Of a DNA stretch of 64,000 bases, positions 1 through 9,035 are shown one piece after another. The DNA is taken from assembly GCF_004364175.1 (NCBI RefSeq), contig NZ_SNZW01000014.1:434001-498000 (forward strand), in the 5' to 3' direction. The DNA is from Maribacter caenipelagi. Lineage in GTDB: Bacteria > Bacteroidota > Bacteroidia > Flavobacteriales > Flavobacteriaceae. The notes below the pieces were generated by a model. The model saw only the letters and a list, made by a program, of their open reading frames with translations. It had not been told where the DNA came from and made no database searches. Numbering within the stretch: position 1 is the stretch's first letter; each line of letters begins with the position of its first letter. The position numbers were made by a program, and so were the translations under genes.

Positions 1-729
1 AGCTCTGTTACCTATGGCAATCAATATAAAAAAGGATATTTAGGCAGAGATTTATCAGGTACCGGTTGGGGATTAAAATTCGATTTTATTATTATTCATG
101 AAGCCGGGCACGAATGGTTTGCAAATAATATTACCTATAAAGATGCTGCAGATATGTGGGTTCACGAAGGCTTTACCTGCTATTCTGAAAGCCTATTTTT
201 AGACTACCATTATGGTACCGAAGCAGCAAATGCATATGTTCAGGGTATTCGAAATAATATTAGAAATGACAAACCTATTATCGGCATCTACAATGTAAAT
301 CATGAAGGTAGTGGCGATATGTATTATAAGGGTTCTAATATTCTTCACACATTGCGACAGGTGGTAAATGATGATAGAAAATGGAGAACTATTCTACGTG
401 GTCTTAATTCTGAATTCTATCATAAAACAGTTACTACCGACGAAATTGAGAAGGTAATCGGGATAAAAATGAAGCGCGATTTAAAACCGTTCTTTGACCA
501 GTACTTACGAACGACCAAAATTCCGGTTTTCGAATATAAGGTGAAAGGTAAAAAAGTATCTTATCGCTTTATCAATACGGTAGATAATTTTAGTCTGCCT
601 ATTAAAGTATATATCGATGACACACCAGTTTGGCTTGAACCAAGTATGGAATGGCAATCTAAAAAAATGAAAGGTAATCCTAAAACCTTACGTGTAGACC
701 CAAATTTCTATATCGAAATCAACCCGTAA
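1..729 (+). CDS. M1 family metallopeptidase, 3' part
   Basis: The reading frame is open from base 1, so the gene starts upstream of the window. The zinc motif HEAGH is encoded at 97-111 and is followed, 18 residues later, by the third ligand Glu in WVHEGF (gaa at 166-168). This HExxH-x18-E arrangement is diagnostic of the M1 (gluzincin) aminopeptidases. About 205 residues follow the motif, matching the helical C-terminal part of short Bacteroidota M1 enzymes, with a beta-rich tail ending in NP before the stop. The usual role is release of N-terminal amino acids from peptides, probably in the periplasm, but the signal peptide is outside the window. Family call is firm; exact specificity is unknown. 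Confidence 0.93.
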   Translation, partial: SSVTYGNQYKKGYLGRDLSGTGWGLKFDFIIIHEAGHEWFANNITYKDAADMWVHEGFTCYSESLFLDYHYGTEAANAYVQGIRNNIRNDKPIIGIYNVNHEGSGDMYYKGSNILHTLRQVVNDDRKWRTILRGLNSEFYHKTVTTDEIEKVIGIKMKRDLKPFFDQYLRTTKIPVFEYKVKGKKVSYRFINTVDNFSLPIKVYIDDTPVWLEPSMEWQSKKMKGNPKTLRVDPNFYIEINP

Positions 730-804
730 AGTTCACTTAATAACATATTTATTTTTAGCGTTCATCATAAATTAAATAGGGTTAATTTCCTTTTTAAATT
801 AAGG

Positions 805-812
805 TATTTTTG
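805..812 (+). promoter_or_regulatory. Candidate Bacteroidota -7 box
   Basis: TATTTTTG matches the Bacteroidota -7 consensus TAnnTTTG and lies 23 bases before the ATG of the DUF2914 membrane protein. No clear -33 TTG is seen at the expected distance, so this is a sequence match only. Confidence 0.4.
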
Positions 813-835
813 CCGCAGCAATTTGTTAGGTTTCC

Positions 836-1951
836 ATGAAAAAAACGCTCGCGATATATCGAAATAGTGCCTTTAGATCTTTTATTAGAAGACATTCTAA
901 ATATGCACCAATACTATTTTTTATTGGAGGATTCATTTTTGACACCCTAACATTAGGTCGTATTGATCGCACCTATGATCTAACGGTTTTATGTCTGCAC
1001 ATGACCTCATTATCTATTGTACTCTATCTCTATAATCTAGCTGATGATGACAAATGGAAAAATACTTTCTTAGAACGATTTGAAGAATATTTGCCATTGG
1101 CTATTCAATTCTTTTTCGGCGGATTATCAAGTGCTTATGTCATCTACTTCTCTAGAAGTGTTTCCTTATCTAAAACTGCATCATTTTTTATAATTCTTGT
1201 GTTATTATTGATTGCCAATGAATTTCTAAAAAAAAGAATCTCTAATAAATATTTACAATTTGGGGTATACTACTTTATTAGTTTTACATTTTTCACTTTT
1301 ATGATTCCTGTATTCTTAAAGGAATTAAACACCAACGTATTTTTAATTTCAGGTGCGGTTAGCTTAGTTAGTACTTTGGTTCTACTCACCTTTATCTATA
1401 GTAAAAGTCCTAGTACGCGCAAAGAAATAAAACTTGGTAAAATGATTGCCATAATCTTAGCTATTTATGGTATCATAAATCTTTTTTACTTTCTAAGATT
1501 AATACCACCGGTTCCATTAGCCTTAGACAAGGGTATGGTTGCCCACGATATTGTGTTAAAAAACGGTAATTATGAAGTTACTTATGAATCTGAAGAATCG
1601 TTCGTTTTCTGGAGAAAACACAAACTAGATTACAGCTATACTCCAGATCAACGTGTTTATATATTTTCTTCAATTTTTGCCCCTACAGATTTAAAAAAAT
1701 CTATTTTTCATCGATGGAGAAGATATAATGATGAAACTAAAGAATGGGTGAACGTAGAAGATATTGGTTATGATATTACGGGAGGTAGAGATGGTGGTTT
1801 TAGGGGTTACACCTACAAAACCAATGTAACCCCGGGCGAATGGGAAGTTCAAGTACTAACTGAAGAAGAACAAGTTTTAGGTGTCATCGGTTTTCATATT
1901 AATCTTAATACAAACCAAAAACCATTGCGTCTGAAGACCTCAAAATTCTAA
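836..1951 (+). CDS. DUF2914 domain membrane protein
   Basis: A 371-residue protein with about seven hydrophobic helices in residues 20-225 followed by a soluble C-terminal domain. The C-terminal part (about 280-358) has an HRW motif, a glycine-rich GGRDGGFRGYTYK stretch and a GEWEVQVL strand, which is the pattern of DUF2914. This domain is usually carried by membrane or envelope proteins of unknown function. The gene stands alone: it follows the M1 peptidase after 106 bases that contain a possible promoter, and the next gene has its own promoter. I infer an inner-membrane protein with an exported DUF2914 domain; no catalytic residues are evident. Confidence 0.82.
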   Translation: MKKTLAIYRNSAFRSFIRRHSKYAPILFFIGGFIFDTLTLGRIDRTYDLTVLCLHMTSLSIVLYLYNLADDDKWKNTFLERFEEYLPLAIQFFFGGLSSAYVIYFSRSVSLSKTASFFIILVLLLIANEFLKKRISNKYLQFGVYYFISFTFFTFMIPVFLKELNTNVFLISGAVSLVSTLVLLTFIYSKSPSTRKEIKLGKMIAIILAIYGIINLFYFLRLIPPVPLALDKGMVAHDIVLKNGNYEVTYESEESFVFWRKHKLDYSYTPDQRVYIFSSIFAPTDLKKSIFHRWRRYNDETKEWVNVEDIGYDITGGRDGGFRGYTYKTNVTPGEWEVQVLTEEEQVLGVIGFHINLNTNQKPLRLKTSKF

Positions 1952-2043
1952 TTTGATTTCATTACCACATTTAAATAATTAAATTTCAACACCTTAACCT
2001 CTCGTCTAATATCGATAATTACTGTAAATTATTTATTATTTAA

Positions 2044-2077
2044 TTTGTTTATCGCATTAAAACATAGTCTACCTTCG
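2044..2077 (+). promoter_or_regulatory. Candidate promoter for the YkgJ-like gene
   Basis: TTTG at 2044-2047 and TACCTTCG at 2070-2077 resemble the Bacteroidota -33/-7 pair (TTTG and TAnnTTTG) with a 22-base spacer. The GTG start is 20 bases downstream. One base differs from the -7 consensus. Confidence 0.5.
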
Positions 2078-2096
2078 CACGACCTTAAATACATAA

Positions 2097-2702
2097 GTGA
2101 CAATATATCAAAAAGTTCAAGCGGTTGATCGTATTTTCAACCAATTGGATAAGGACTTGGGCTCCTTTCAAAATTCTACCGGTTTAGGCTGTGTATCCAA
2201 TTGCGGACTCTGTTGTCTAAAACCGGACATCAATGCTACTGCATTGGAGTTTTTACCCCTAGCCTACCACCTTTTAAAAAATGGTGAAGCTGAAGAATGG
2301 TTAGAACAGTTACAAAGTGATAGCGAAAACAAACTTTGCCCAATTTTAAATAAAATTATTGCGCCTGGTTCAAAAGGATTTTGCTCTGATTATGCCCACC
2401 GCGGACTCATTTGTAGGTTGTTTGGGTTTTCTGCCATGCTACATAAAAACAACAAACCTACTTTGGTAACTTGTAAACCTATTAAAGAACAAAAGCCAGA
2501 AGCTGTTGCTAACGCTGAAGTTCATCTTGCTACAAAAAACAATTATCCCTTGATCAGTAACTACTATATGCAACTGCGTTCTATAGATGAATCGTTAGGA
2601 GAAGAAATGTTTCCTATAAGGATTGCTATTGAAAAAGCTATAAATACCGTACTAGGCTATTACGCGTACCGTAAACCACCAAAAAAAAGTAAAGTCGCAT
2701 AG
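2097..2702 (+). CDS. YkgJ-type cysteine cluster protein
   Basis: A 201-residue cytoplasmic protein starting with GTG; the promoter box just upstream and the lack of an earlier ATG support that start. The motif GLGCVSNCGLCC near residue 30 and a second cysteine cluster (LCPILN, GFCSDYAHRGLICRLFGF) around 80-110 are the signature of the UPF0153/YkgJ family, thought to bind zinc or an iron-sulfur cluster. No partner pathway is visible: the downstream hydrolase is 71 bases away and may be transcribed separately. Function of the family is not established. Confidence 0.85.
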   Translation: MTIYQKVQAVDRIFNQLDKDLGSFQNSTGLGCVSNCGLCCLKPDINATALEFLPLAYHLLKNGEAEEWLEQLQSDSENKLCPILNKIIAPGSKGFCSDYAHRGLICRLFGFSAMLHKNNKPTLVTCKPIKEQKPEAVANAEVHLATKNNYPLISNYYMQLRSIDESLGEEMFPIRIAIEKAINTVLGYYAYRKPPKKSKVA

Positions 2703-2773
2703 CTCGATTATCTTTCAAAAAGAGATTAAAACGTACCTTTATAATTGCGTAAGCAATCGACCAAAATACTATT

Positions 2774-3445
2774 TTGGTTAGTGCATTGTATGATTTTAAA
2801 CAACCTATTTTGAACGTATACGGAGTTAGTGGTTTAGTTGCTGACAAAAGGGTCTTTGAACATTTGACCTTAGACATTGAGATAATACCCATTGATTCGA
2901 TAACACCTTATAGCAACGAATCTATTAAAAGTTATTCTAAAAGACTGAGTGCCGTAATTGATGCAAGCAAAGATTTTGCCCTTATAGGTGTTAGCTTTGG
3001 CGGATTAATAGCCACAGAGATCAACCAAATACTTAATGCCAAGAAAGTAATTCTTATTTCTTCTGCACAAACAAAAAGCGAATTAAGACTAATTTATAAA
3101 TGGGTAGGTAATTCTAGAATTTTGAAGCTTATACCCGCTTCTCTATTAAATCCTCCTAAGTTTGTTGCCAAGTACATCATGGGAGCTCATAATTCTAAAC
3201 TATTTTTTGAAATATTAGATGATACTAATCTATGCTTTGTAAAATGGGCACTGCAAGAATTTACCACTTGGAAGAATACAAATCAATCAACAAAAGTTAT
3301 CAAAATAAATGGCACAAAAGATAAATTGATTCCGCCTAAAGGTAACACAAGAATGAAACTTATTGAAGGTGGAGAACACTTTATGATTGTAGATAGAGCA
3401 AATGAAATCAGCGAAATCATTAATTTTGAATTGAAAAATACTTAG
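2774..3445 (+). CDS. Small alpha/beta hydrolase
   Basis: A 223-residue alpha/beta-hydrolase fold protein. The nucleophile elbow GVSFGG is at about residue 74-79, the acid is probably in GTKDKLIP (about 180) and the catalytic His in GGEHFM (about 200). No ATG or GTG is available: the frame opens after a TAA near 2750 and offers only TTG codons at 2774, 2786 and 2810 (or ATT), so the true start is uncertain; the first strand (ILNVYG) begins at about residue 12. It has no signal peptide and lies 11 bases before the GAF gene, so the two are probably co-transcribed. Substrate is unknown. Confidence 0.8.
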   Translation: MVSALYDFKQPILNVYGVSGLVADKRVFEHLTLDIEIIPIDSITPYSNESIKSYSKRLSAVIDASKDFALIGVSFGGLIATEINQILNAKKVILISSAQTKSELRLIYKWVGNSRILKLIPASLLNPPKFVAKYIMGAHNSKLFFEILDDTNLCFVKWALQEFTTWKNTNQSTKVIKINGTKDKLIPPKGNTRMKLIEGGEHFMIVDRANEISEIINFELKNT

Positions 3446-3456
3446 TAAACTATAAT

Positions 3457-3924
3457 ATGGACAACTCTAAAGAAATTTTAGCTAAGATTAAAGCCGAATT
3501 GATAAAGGAAGCCCCCAACTGGGACGATCTTTTAAAAGTAACCTTGGCGCATTTTGAATGCTCTACAGGTACACTTCATTTTTTAGATAAAGACGCTTTA
3601 CTACAGCTTCAATCGCAGGTAGGTATTCCTGAGTTTTTGATTCCGAAATTATCTACTATTCCTATAGGTAAAGGTATGGCCGGTATTGCTGCAGAGCGCA
3701 GAAAACCTGTTGAAATGTGTAATCTACAAACAGATGATTCAGGAGTAGCTAGACCCTCAGCAAAAGATACTAAAGTAGAAGGTTCATTGGCAGCGCCATT
3801 AATGCATAATGAAAAGCTTTATGGCACTATTGGTATTGCTAAACCAGTACCTTACGATTTTACTGAATCTGAAATGGATTTACTAATGGAAATTGGTAAA
3901 CTGATAAGCAAAAAATTAAGCTAA
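3457..3924 (+). CDS. GAF domain protein
   Basis: A 155-residue protein made almost entirely of one GAF domain (about 20-152). Visible features are the strand-helix pattern around TGTLHFLD, the conserved IPIGKGMAGIAAERRKPVEMCNL segment split over the mid-domain, and GSLAAPLMHNEKLYGTIGIAK near the end. There is no output domain, so it resembles free-standing GAF proteins that bind small ligands or act as redox sensors (fRMsr-like), although the set of three catalytic cysteines expected for free-Met-sulfoxide reductase is not present. It sits 11 bases after the hydrolase gene and ends at a strong bidirectional terminator. Confidence 0.82.
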   Translation: MDNSKEILAKIKAELIKEAPNWDDLLKVTLAHFECSTGTLHFLDKDALLQLQSQVGIPEFLIPKLSTIPIGKGMAGIAAERRKPVEMCNLQTDDSGVARPSAKDTKVEGSLAAPLMHNEKLYGTIGIAKPVPYDFTESEMDLLMEIGKLISKKLS

Positions 3925-3944
3925 CATTTTTCACCTTTTACATA

Positions 3945-3974
3945 TAAAAAAGCCCGCTACTTAGCGGGCTTTTC
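3945..3974. terminator. Bidirectional intrinsic terminator
   Basis: A perfect 8-bp stem, AGCCCGCT (3951-3958) and AGCGGGCT (3963-3970), has a 4-base loop, an A-run on its left and a T-run on its right. It lies between the convergent GAF gene and the ThuA-dehydrogenase gene and can end transcription from both sides. Confidence 0.92.
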
Positions 3975-3993
3975 ATTTCAATGTATTTGGGTT

Positions 3994-6900
3994 CTATTTA
4001 AAGATAGCACCTGTTAAGGCTACTTGAGAAAGCTCTTTACCTTCTTCACCTTTAAAAGTTACATAATATGGTCCATCACCAGAAACTGTTCCCGTTATTG
4101 GAATAGTAATCATAGTACCTTGAGAACCTTCTGGCTGGGCTGTTAATTTACCTATACCAACTATTGGTCCGTCAACCGCATTTTCATGTATTTCAAAATC
4201 AAAGTACATGGTTGGTGGTGCTTGCCACCCTGCGGTTAGAGAAACAGAATTTACTCCTTTTAAAGACATGTTCTCCAACATAAACCACCCTGCTGATTTG
4301 TTGATCAACAATAGATCCATACCACCGAACTGTACCGCTTGCATTCCGTCCAATTTCATTTTGTCATTGAACTTAACTGTGCTACTAGGTATTACCACAG
4401 ATTTAGAACCTGTTAGCGGAATGGTCCCTTCTGCTCCGGCATCGGTATAACTAGCCGTTATGACCAACATATTACCTGGCGCAGACGATTCGGCCGTTAT
4501 TGTGCCTTTCGCTGGCAACGATTTTTCTTTCTTATCATCACCATTTAAGGCAAGGATATAAAGTGCTATCTGTCTAGATTCATCTGATGTAACATTAGGG
4601 TGTGCAGGCATGGTCACTTCTCCCCATACGCCGTTACCACCGGTTACAATTTTACCTTGTAAGTAGTTTAATGCATCACGACGTTCTTTATATTTCGCAG
4701 CTACATCTTTGTAATTAGGCCCTATGGATGCTTCTGCCTCTTTATGGCATGTTTTACAATCCATAGCCTGTGTTAACGCTTTACCTGTTACGGCAGAAGA
4801 TACTTGTTGGTGACCCATATTCATGGCTACCTTATCCATTCCCTCTAAATAATCAACACTTACAAAAATATTGCTCGCATCAATTTCAGTACCATCTGGA
4901 TCTGTTACCGATACATCGTATGCAATTTTTTGTCCCGGTAAGTAAAATGCTGGAGTACTTCCGCCTAAAGAAATCTCAACTTCCGGTCTAGAGTTACCTA
5001 CAATAATACTAGTACTTTCGCTCACCGCTTCTTCACCTTTATCATCTGCAACAGTTACATTTAATTTATATACCCCTGCACCTGCATAACTGTAACTTAC
5101 GTTAGGTTCGGTTGTTTCTTTGATGTCACCGTTACCAAAATCCCATATATACACAATGGCATCATCTTCGCGATCACTTGCTTCTACTGTTGCATTAACG
5201 GTCAACGGAGTTTTTCCTGCTGTTTCACTAACCGTTACTTCATTGATTAACGGCGGTCTATTACCCCCATTATATTCAATATATCCTAAACCTGAATTCG
5301 AATTTTGCGAGAACCAACCACTACCGTATTCTAGCAGGTATATTTTACCGTTAGGACCAACTTCCATGTCAATTAGATTATTCACTTTTACATTAGGTGC
5401 AAAGGGCTCCATTTTACTGAAATCTCCGTTTTCATCTAAATGCACGGCGAACATCCATCCACGCATCCAGTCATAAATAATCACCTTACCGTCATAATAA
5501 CTTGGAAGTTTCTCATCACCTTGAAACATATCTGAATAATAGGTAGGTCCTGCCATAGCATTTCTACCTCCTGTTGCCGTTTGCGGAAAATCTTGAGAAT
5601 CATCATAAGAATAATACACATAAGCCGGCATAGCTGGTGGTAATTCGGTTAACCCCGTATTATTGCGAGAGGTATTCATTGGTTTGGCAGGATCATATTC
5701 GGGTCCGCTTTCACCTGTCTCGTAATTATAGGCATTATACGCGAAATTGTTACCTATAAACAATGGCCAACCAAAGTTACCTGCTTTTTTAGCTTGGTTC
5801 ATTTCGTCATATCCTCTTGGACCTCTAGTACCTAAGCTATCTGCTCGAGCATCAGGACCAACATCGCCCCAGTACACATATCCTCTTTTCATATCTACAG
5901 ATATTCTATACGGATTTCTATGACCCATAGTATAAATTTCAGGTCTCGTTTTATCTGTACCTACCGGGAATAAGTTTCCTTCAGGAATGTCATATGTACC
6001 ATCTTCCTTTACTTTTATTCTAAGTATTTTACCACGTAAATCATTCGTGTTTCCTGAAGAACGGCGAGCATCAAATTGCTCATGACCAGGCGTGTCGTTC
6101 AAAGGTGCAAACCCGTTATTAACATATTTTTCATCTTTCTCATTAAATGGTGTTGAGTTATCACCTGTTGAAAGATATAGTAAGTTATCTGGTCCAAAAG
6201 CAATGGAACCACCTGTATGACAGCATATTTCACGCTGACTATCAACATCTAAAATAACTTGTTCAGATGCTGTATCGAACTTGCCATTTTCAAATTTAAA
6301 ACGTGATAGACGGTTTATCCACTCATCTCCTGTTGGCGCGTAGTATAGATAAATCCAATGATTGTTCGCATAATCAGGATCTTTTTGCAAGCCCATTAGT
6401 CCTTCTTCTGCATTTACCCCGGGAGTATTCAATGTTTTGCTATAAACATCTAGCTTCAATACTTCACTAAGCTCTTGCGTTTCATTGTTATATAACATCA
6501 CCTCTCCCCTACGTTGTGCCACTAAGACATCTTCGTTTGGCAATACCGTCATTTCGGTAGGTTCAAAAAACTGACCTTCAATTAAGGTGATTTTTGAAAA
6601 ACGGTCATCCTCAGGTGGTATTTGAGAACTTACTTTTGAATAATCTAGATTTAGGTTTTCACCGATGGCATATTGAATTCCGCCTAACAAATGCTTTAAA
6701 AATAAATCTTCAGAAAAACTAGCATCTGCGTGGCCCCCACCTGTGTAAAATGCACGTCCGCCATCAAAATCATGATACCAAGCGATAGGATGAAAATCTC
6801 CATTCTTACCACCTTCATAACTAGATTCGTCCAAAGTCATAACTACGTTTACATCTGGATTGATGTTTTTGTAGTTGTACAATTCGTCTTTTCTGGTCCA

Positions 6901-7389
6901 AACAGAATCCGTGAAAAACTGAGTAGCTATAAAATTCTTATCCTTTATAATGAAATCTGCAGTTGGCATACCCCTTGGGTGACTTAAAAATTGTGCTCCT
7001 GCCAACTTATTGTACCAGCCCCAGTCATATTCTGTATCTACTGCTGCATGTACTCCTACATAACCACCTCCAGCTTGAATGTAGCGCTCAAAAGCAGCTT
7101 CTTGGTACTGGTCTAAAACATTACCGGTTGTACTTAAAAAGATAATAGCCGAATATTGTTTTAGGTTTTCATCTGTAAAGAGTTCTGCATTCTTGGTAGT
7201 ATCTACAGCGAATCCATTTTCTAATCCTAACTTTTGAATTGCCGCAACGCCCGCAGGTATCGAAGCATGTTTAAAAGCCATTGTTTTTGAGAAAACCAAA
7301 ACCTTAGGTTCTCCCTCTCGTTTATTGCCACCACATGAGACAATAATAAGCGCAAAGCCCAAAAGCAGCGCAATGAAGATTTTTTTCAT
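3994..7389 (-). CDS. ThuA / sugar dehydrogenase / PKD / cytochrome c fusion lipoprotein
   Basis: A 1131-residue lipoprotein (lipobox IVSC, Cys19). Domains in order: ThuA-like (about 30-240), a six-bladed glucose/sorbosone-dehydrogenase propeller of the PQQ type (about 262-690; note LAGAQF in ThuA and MGHRNPYRIS in the propeller), a PKD domain (about 710-800), a class I cytochrome c with haem motif CKTCH at 878-882 and likely axial Met in VTMPAHP at about 927, and a C-terminal beta domain resembling a carbohydrate-binding module (about 960-1131). I infer periplasmic oxidation of a sugar or polyol with electrons passed to the attached haem. It is monocistronic and ends at a shared terminator. 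Substrate is unknown. Confidence 0.9.
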   Translation of the reverse strand: MKKIFIALLLGFALIIVSCGGNKREGEPKVLVFSKTMAFKHASIPAGVAAIQKLGLENGFAVDTTKNAELFTDENLKQYSAIIFLSTTGNVLDQYQEAAFERYIQAGGGYVGVHAAVDTEYDWGWYNKLAGAQFLSHPRGMPTADFIIKDKNFIATQFFTDSVWTRKDELYNYKNINPDVNVVMTLDESSYEGGKNGDFHPIAWYHDFDGGRAFYTGGGHADASFSEDLFLKHLLGGIQYAIGENLNLDYSKVSSQIPPEDDRFSKITLIEGQFFEPTEMTVLPNEDVLVAQRRGEVMLYNNETQELSEVLKLDVYSKTLNTPGVNAEEGLMGLQKDPDYANNHWIYLYYAPTGDEWINRLSRFKFENGKFDTASEQVILDVDSQREICCHTGGSIAFGPDNLLYLSTGDNSTPFNEKDEKYVNNGFAPLNDTPGHEQFDARRSSGNTNDLRGKILRIKVKEDGTYDIPEGNLFPVGTDKTRPEIYTMGHRNPYRISVDMKRGYVYWGDVGPDARADSLGTRGPRGYDEMNQAKKAGNFGWPLFIGNNFAYNAYNYETGESGPEYDPAKPMNTSRNNTGLTELPPAMPAYVYYSYDDSQDFPQTATGGRNAMAGPTYYSDMFQGDEKLPSYYDGKVIIYDWMRGWMFAVHLDENGDFSKMEPFAPNVKVNNLIDMEVGPNGKIYLLEYGSGWFSQNSNSGLGYIEYNGGNRPPLINEVTVSETAGKTPLTVNATVEASDREDDAIVYIWDFGNGDIKETTEPNVSYSYAGAGVYKLNVTVADDKGEEAVSESTSIIVGNSRPEVEISLGGSTPAFYLPGQKIAYDVSVTDPDGTEIDASNIFVSVDYLEGMDKVAMNMGHQQVSSAVTGKALTQAMDCKTCHKEAEASIGPNYKDVAAKYKERRDALNYLQGKIVTGGNGVWGEVTMPAHPNVTSDESRQIALYILALNGDDKKEKSLPAKGTITAESSAPGNMLVITASYTDAGAEGTIPLTGSKSVVIPSSTVKFNDKMKLDGMQAVQFGGMDLLLINKSAGWFMLENMSLKGVNSVSLTAGWQAPPTMYFDFEIHENAVDGPIVGIGKLTAQPEGSQGTMITIPITGTVSGDGPYYVTFKGEEGKELSQVALTGAIFK

Positions 7390-7515
7390 ACGTAAATTGT
7401 TGTTGTTTAGTTGTTTTTAGAAAGCATAAAAATAGGGCGTGAATCTGTATTAACCAATACTTTCTGTATTAATCATTGTACATTTATGATAAATTAATAC
7501 CGATTTAATAGAATT

Positions 7516-8097
7516 ATGATAAACAAACCCGAGATATATTTTAAAAATGATAGTGAATTTAAAAATTGGTTGCACAATAATCATTCTGACCACTCGGGAG
7601 TTCATCTCATTTTCTACTCCGTAGCACATGAAAACGAAAGCATGCGATGGGAAGAAGCTGTTCAAGTAGCACTTTGCTATGGATGGATAGATAGTACGGT
7701 CAAAAGCTTGGGCGACGGCAAGCGAAGGCAATATTTTTGCCGACGAAAACCAAAAAGCGTTTGGAGCAAGGTCAATAAGAACTACATAAAACAACTTATA
7801 GCTAATGGTAGAATGCATGCCGCAGGATTGGCTTCTATAAAAATTGCTAAAGAAAATGGCTCTTGGACTTCTTTAGATGATGTGGAAAACGGAGTAATAC
7901 CAGAAGAATTACAATTAGCATTCGATAAAAACCCTATTGCTTTTGCCAACTTTAAAAACTTTACTCATAGTCAACGTAAAAGTTACCTCTATTGGCTAAA
8001 TCAAGCAAAGCGTGAAGAAACTAGGAATAAAAGAATTGAAGGAATAATTTATCACGCTGCCGAAAACATTAAGTATCGTGATGGTGGCGGACGATAA
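7516..8097 (+). CDS. YdeI/OmpD-associated family protein
   Basis: A 193-residue cytoplasmic protein. The N-terminal half has the YdeI-family pattern: WLHNNHSDHSGVHL, then WEEAVQVALCYGWIDS and the RRKPKSVWSKVN motif, followed by the C-terminal helical segment FENFTHSQRKSYLYWL-like (here FKNFTHSQRKSYLYWL) and a basic tail. Members of this family were linked to bacteriocin protection and to acid/antibiotic stress in enterobacteria, but the biochemical role is unknown. ATG at 7516 begins directly at the conserved N-terminus. It is separated by 126 bases from the divergent dehydrogenase gene, so both promoters lie in that gap. Confidence 0.86.
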   Translation: MINKPEIYFKNDSEFKNWLHNNHSDHSGVHLIFYSVAHENESMRWEEAVQVALCYGWIDSTVKSLGDGKRRQYFCRRKPKSVWSKVNKNYIKQLIANGRMHAAGLASIKIAKENGSWTSLDDVENGVIPEELQLAFDKNPIAFANFKNFTHSQRKSYLYWLNQAKREETRNKRIEGIIYHAAENIKYRDGGGR

Positions 8098-8233
8098 AAT
8101 AGAACACTAATGACTTCATTTGTAGACTAACAGTATTACCTAATTGTTAATTAAACCTTATTTTTACATTCACTTTTGTGGTGTACCAAGCCAACGTGTT
8201 TCCGTTATTGGTTTTCCCGAAGATGTATTTAAA

Positions 8234-9001
8234 ATGCCTAAATTACCGAAAGAACATCAGTTCTTAGACTTATCAGATTACGGTAGGCCCTTTGCCTTCT
8301 TTATCGCCAATCAATTAAAAACAACAATATTTACACCAATTCATGTTACGCTGGCATTTACTGTCTGCGGACTTCTAGCTATTGTTTTTATCTTAGAAGG
8401 CTTTTATTGGTCAGCATTACTTTTTCTCATTTTAAAATCAATTCTTGATGCAGCAGACGGTGAACTGGCCCGTATAAAGAATATACCTTCGCACATTGGT
8501 CGATACTTTGATTCTATTTCAGATTTCATACTTAATCTGTTGTTCATACTTTCAATTTGGTACATTACCGACAGTACTATTTTCTTTGCACTGGTAGCTT
8601 TCGTCGGACTTCAATTACAAGGCACACTATATAATTATTACTATGTAATTTTAAGAAATAGGCATGATGGCGATACCACAAGTAGAGTATTTGAAAATAA
8701 AACACCTATCGCCCTAAAAGGCGAAAATCAACAAACCGTAGACCTACTATACCGTATATATTCATTTTGCTATGGACCTTATGATCGAATTATTTATGGT
8801 CTTGACAAAAATGCCATTAAAGGTATAAATCAACCTAAATGGTTAATGACAGCAGTGTCTACATTTGGGCTAGGTTTTCAATTATTGCTTATAGGACTCT
8901 TTTTAGTATTGGATTTAAAAGCATTCATTATTCCCTTTTTTATAGGTTATAGTCTTTTCATTTTTGTATTTATCTTGATCAGACAATTATTAAATAGGTA
9001 A
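8234..9001 (+). CDS. CDP-alcohol phosphatidyltransferase family enzyme
   Basis: An integral membrane protein with the catalytic CDP-OH-P-transferase motif: DAADGELARIK, then GRYFDSISDF, i.e. the D..DG..AR........G...D...D pattern. I place the start at ATG 8234 (MPKLPKEHQF, 255 residues) because the sequence before it, open from a TTG at 8144, looks non-coding; the longer form would add 30 residues. Family members join a CDP-linked alcohol to an acceptor alcohol in phospholipid synthesis. The spacing between helices and long C-terminal region differ from PgsA/PssA, so the acceptor cannot be named. The amidohydrolase gene starts 34 bases after its stop. Confidence 0.85.
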   Translation: MPKLPKEHQFLDLSDYGRPFAFFIANQLKTTIFTPIHVTLAFTVCGLLAIVFILEGFYWSALLFLILKSILDAADGELARIKNIPSHIGRYFDSISDFILNLLFILSIWYITDSTIFFALVAFVGLQLQGTLYNYYYVILRNRHDGDTTSRVFENKTPIALKGENQQTVDLLYRIYSFCYGPYDRIIYGLDKNAIKGINQPKWLMTAVSTFGLGFQLLLIGLFLVLDLKAFIIPFFIGYSLFIFVFILIRQLLNR

Positions 9002-9035
9002 TTATTTTTACCTTACTAAACCAACCAAAAATAAC

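Noticed and set aside
7450-7818. A 122-codon minus-strand frame opposite the YdeI-family gene
   Set aside because: The plus-strand gene has conserved family motifs; the opposite frame has none.
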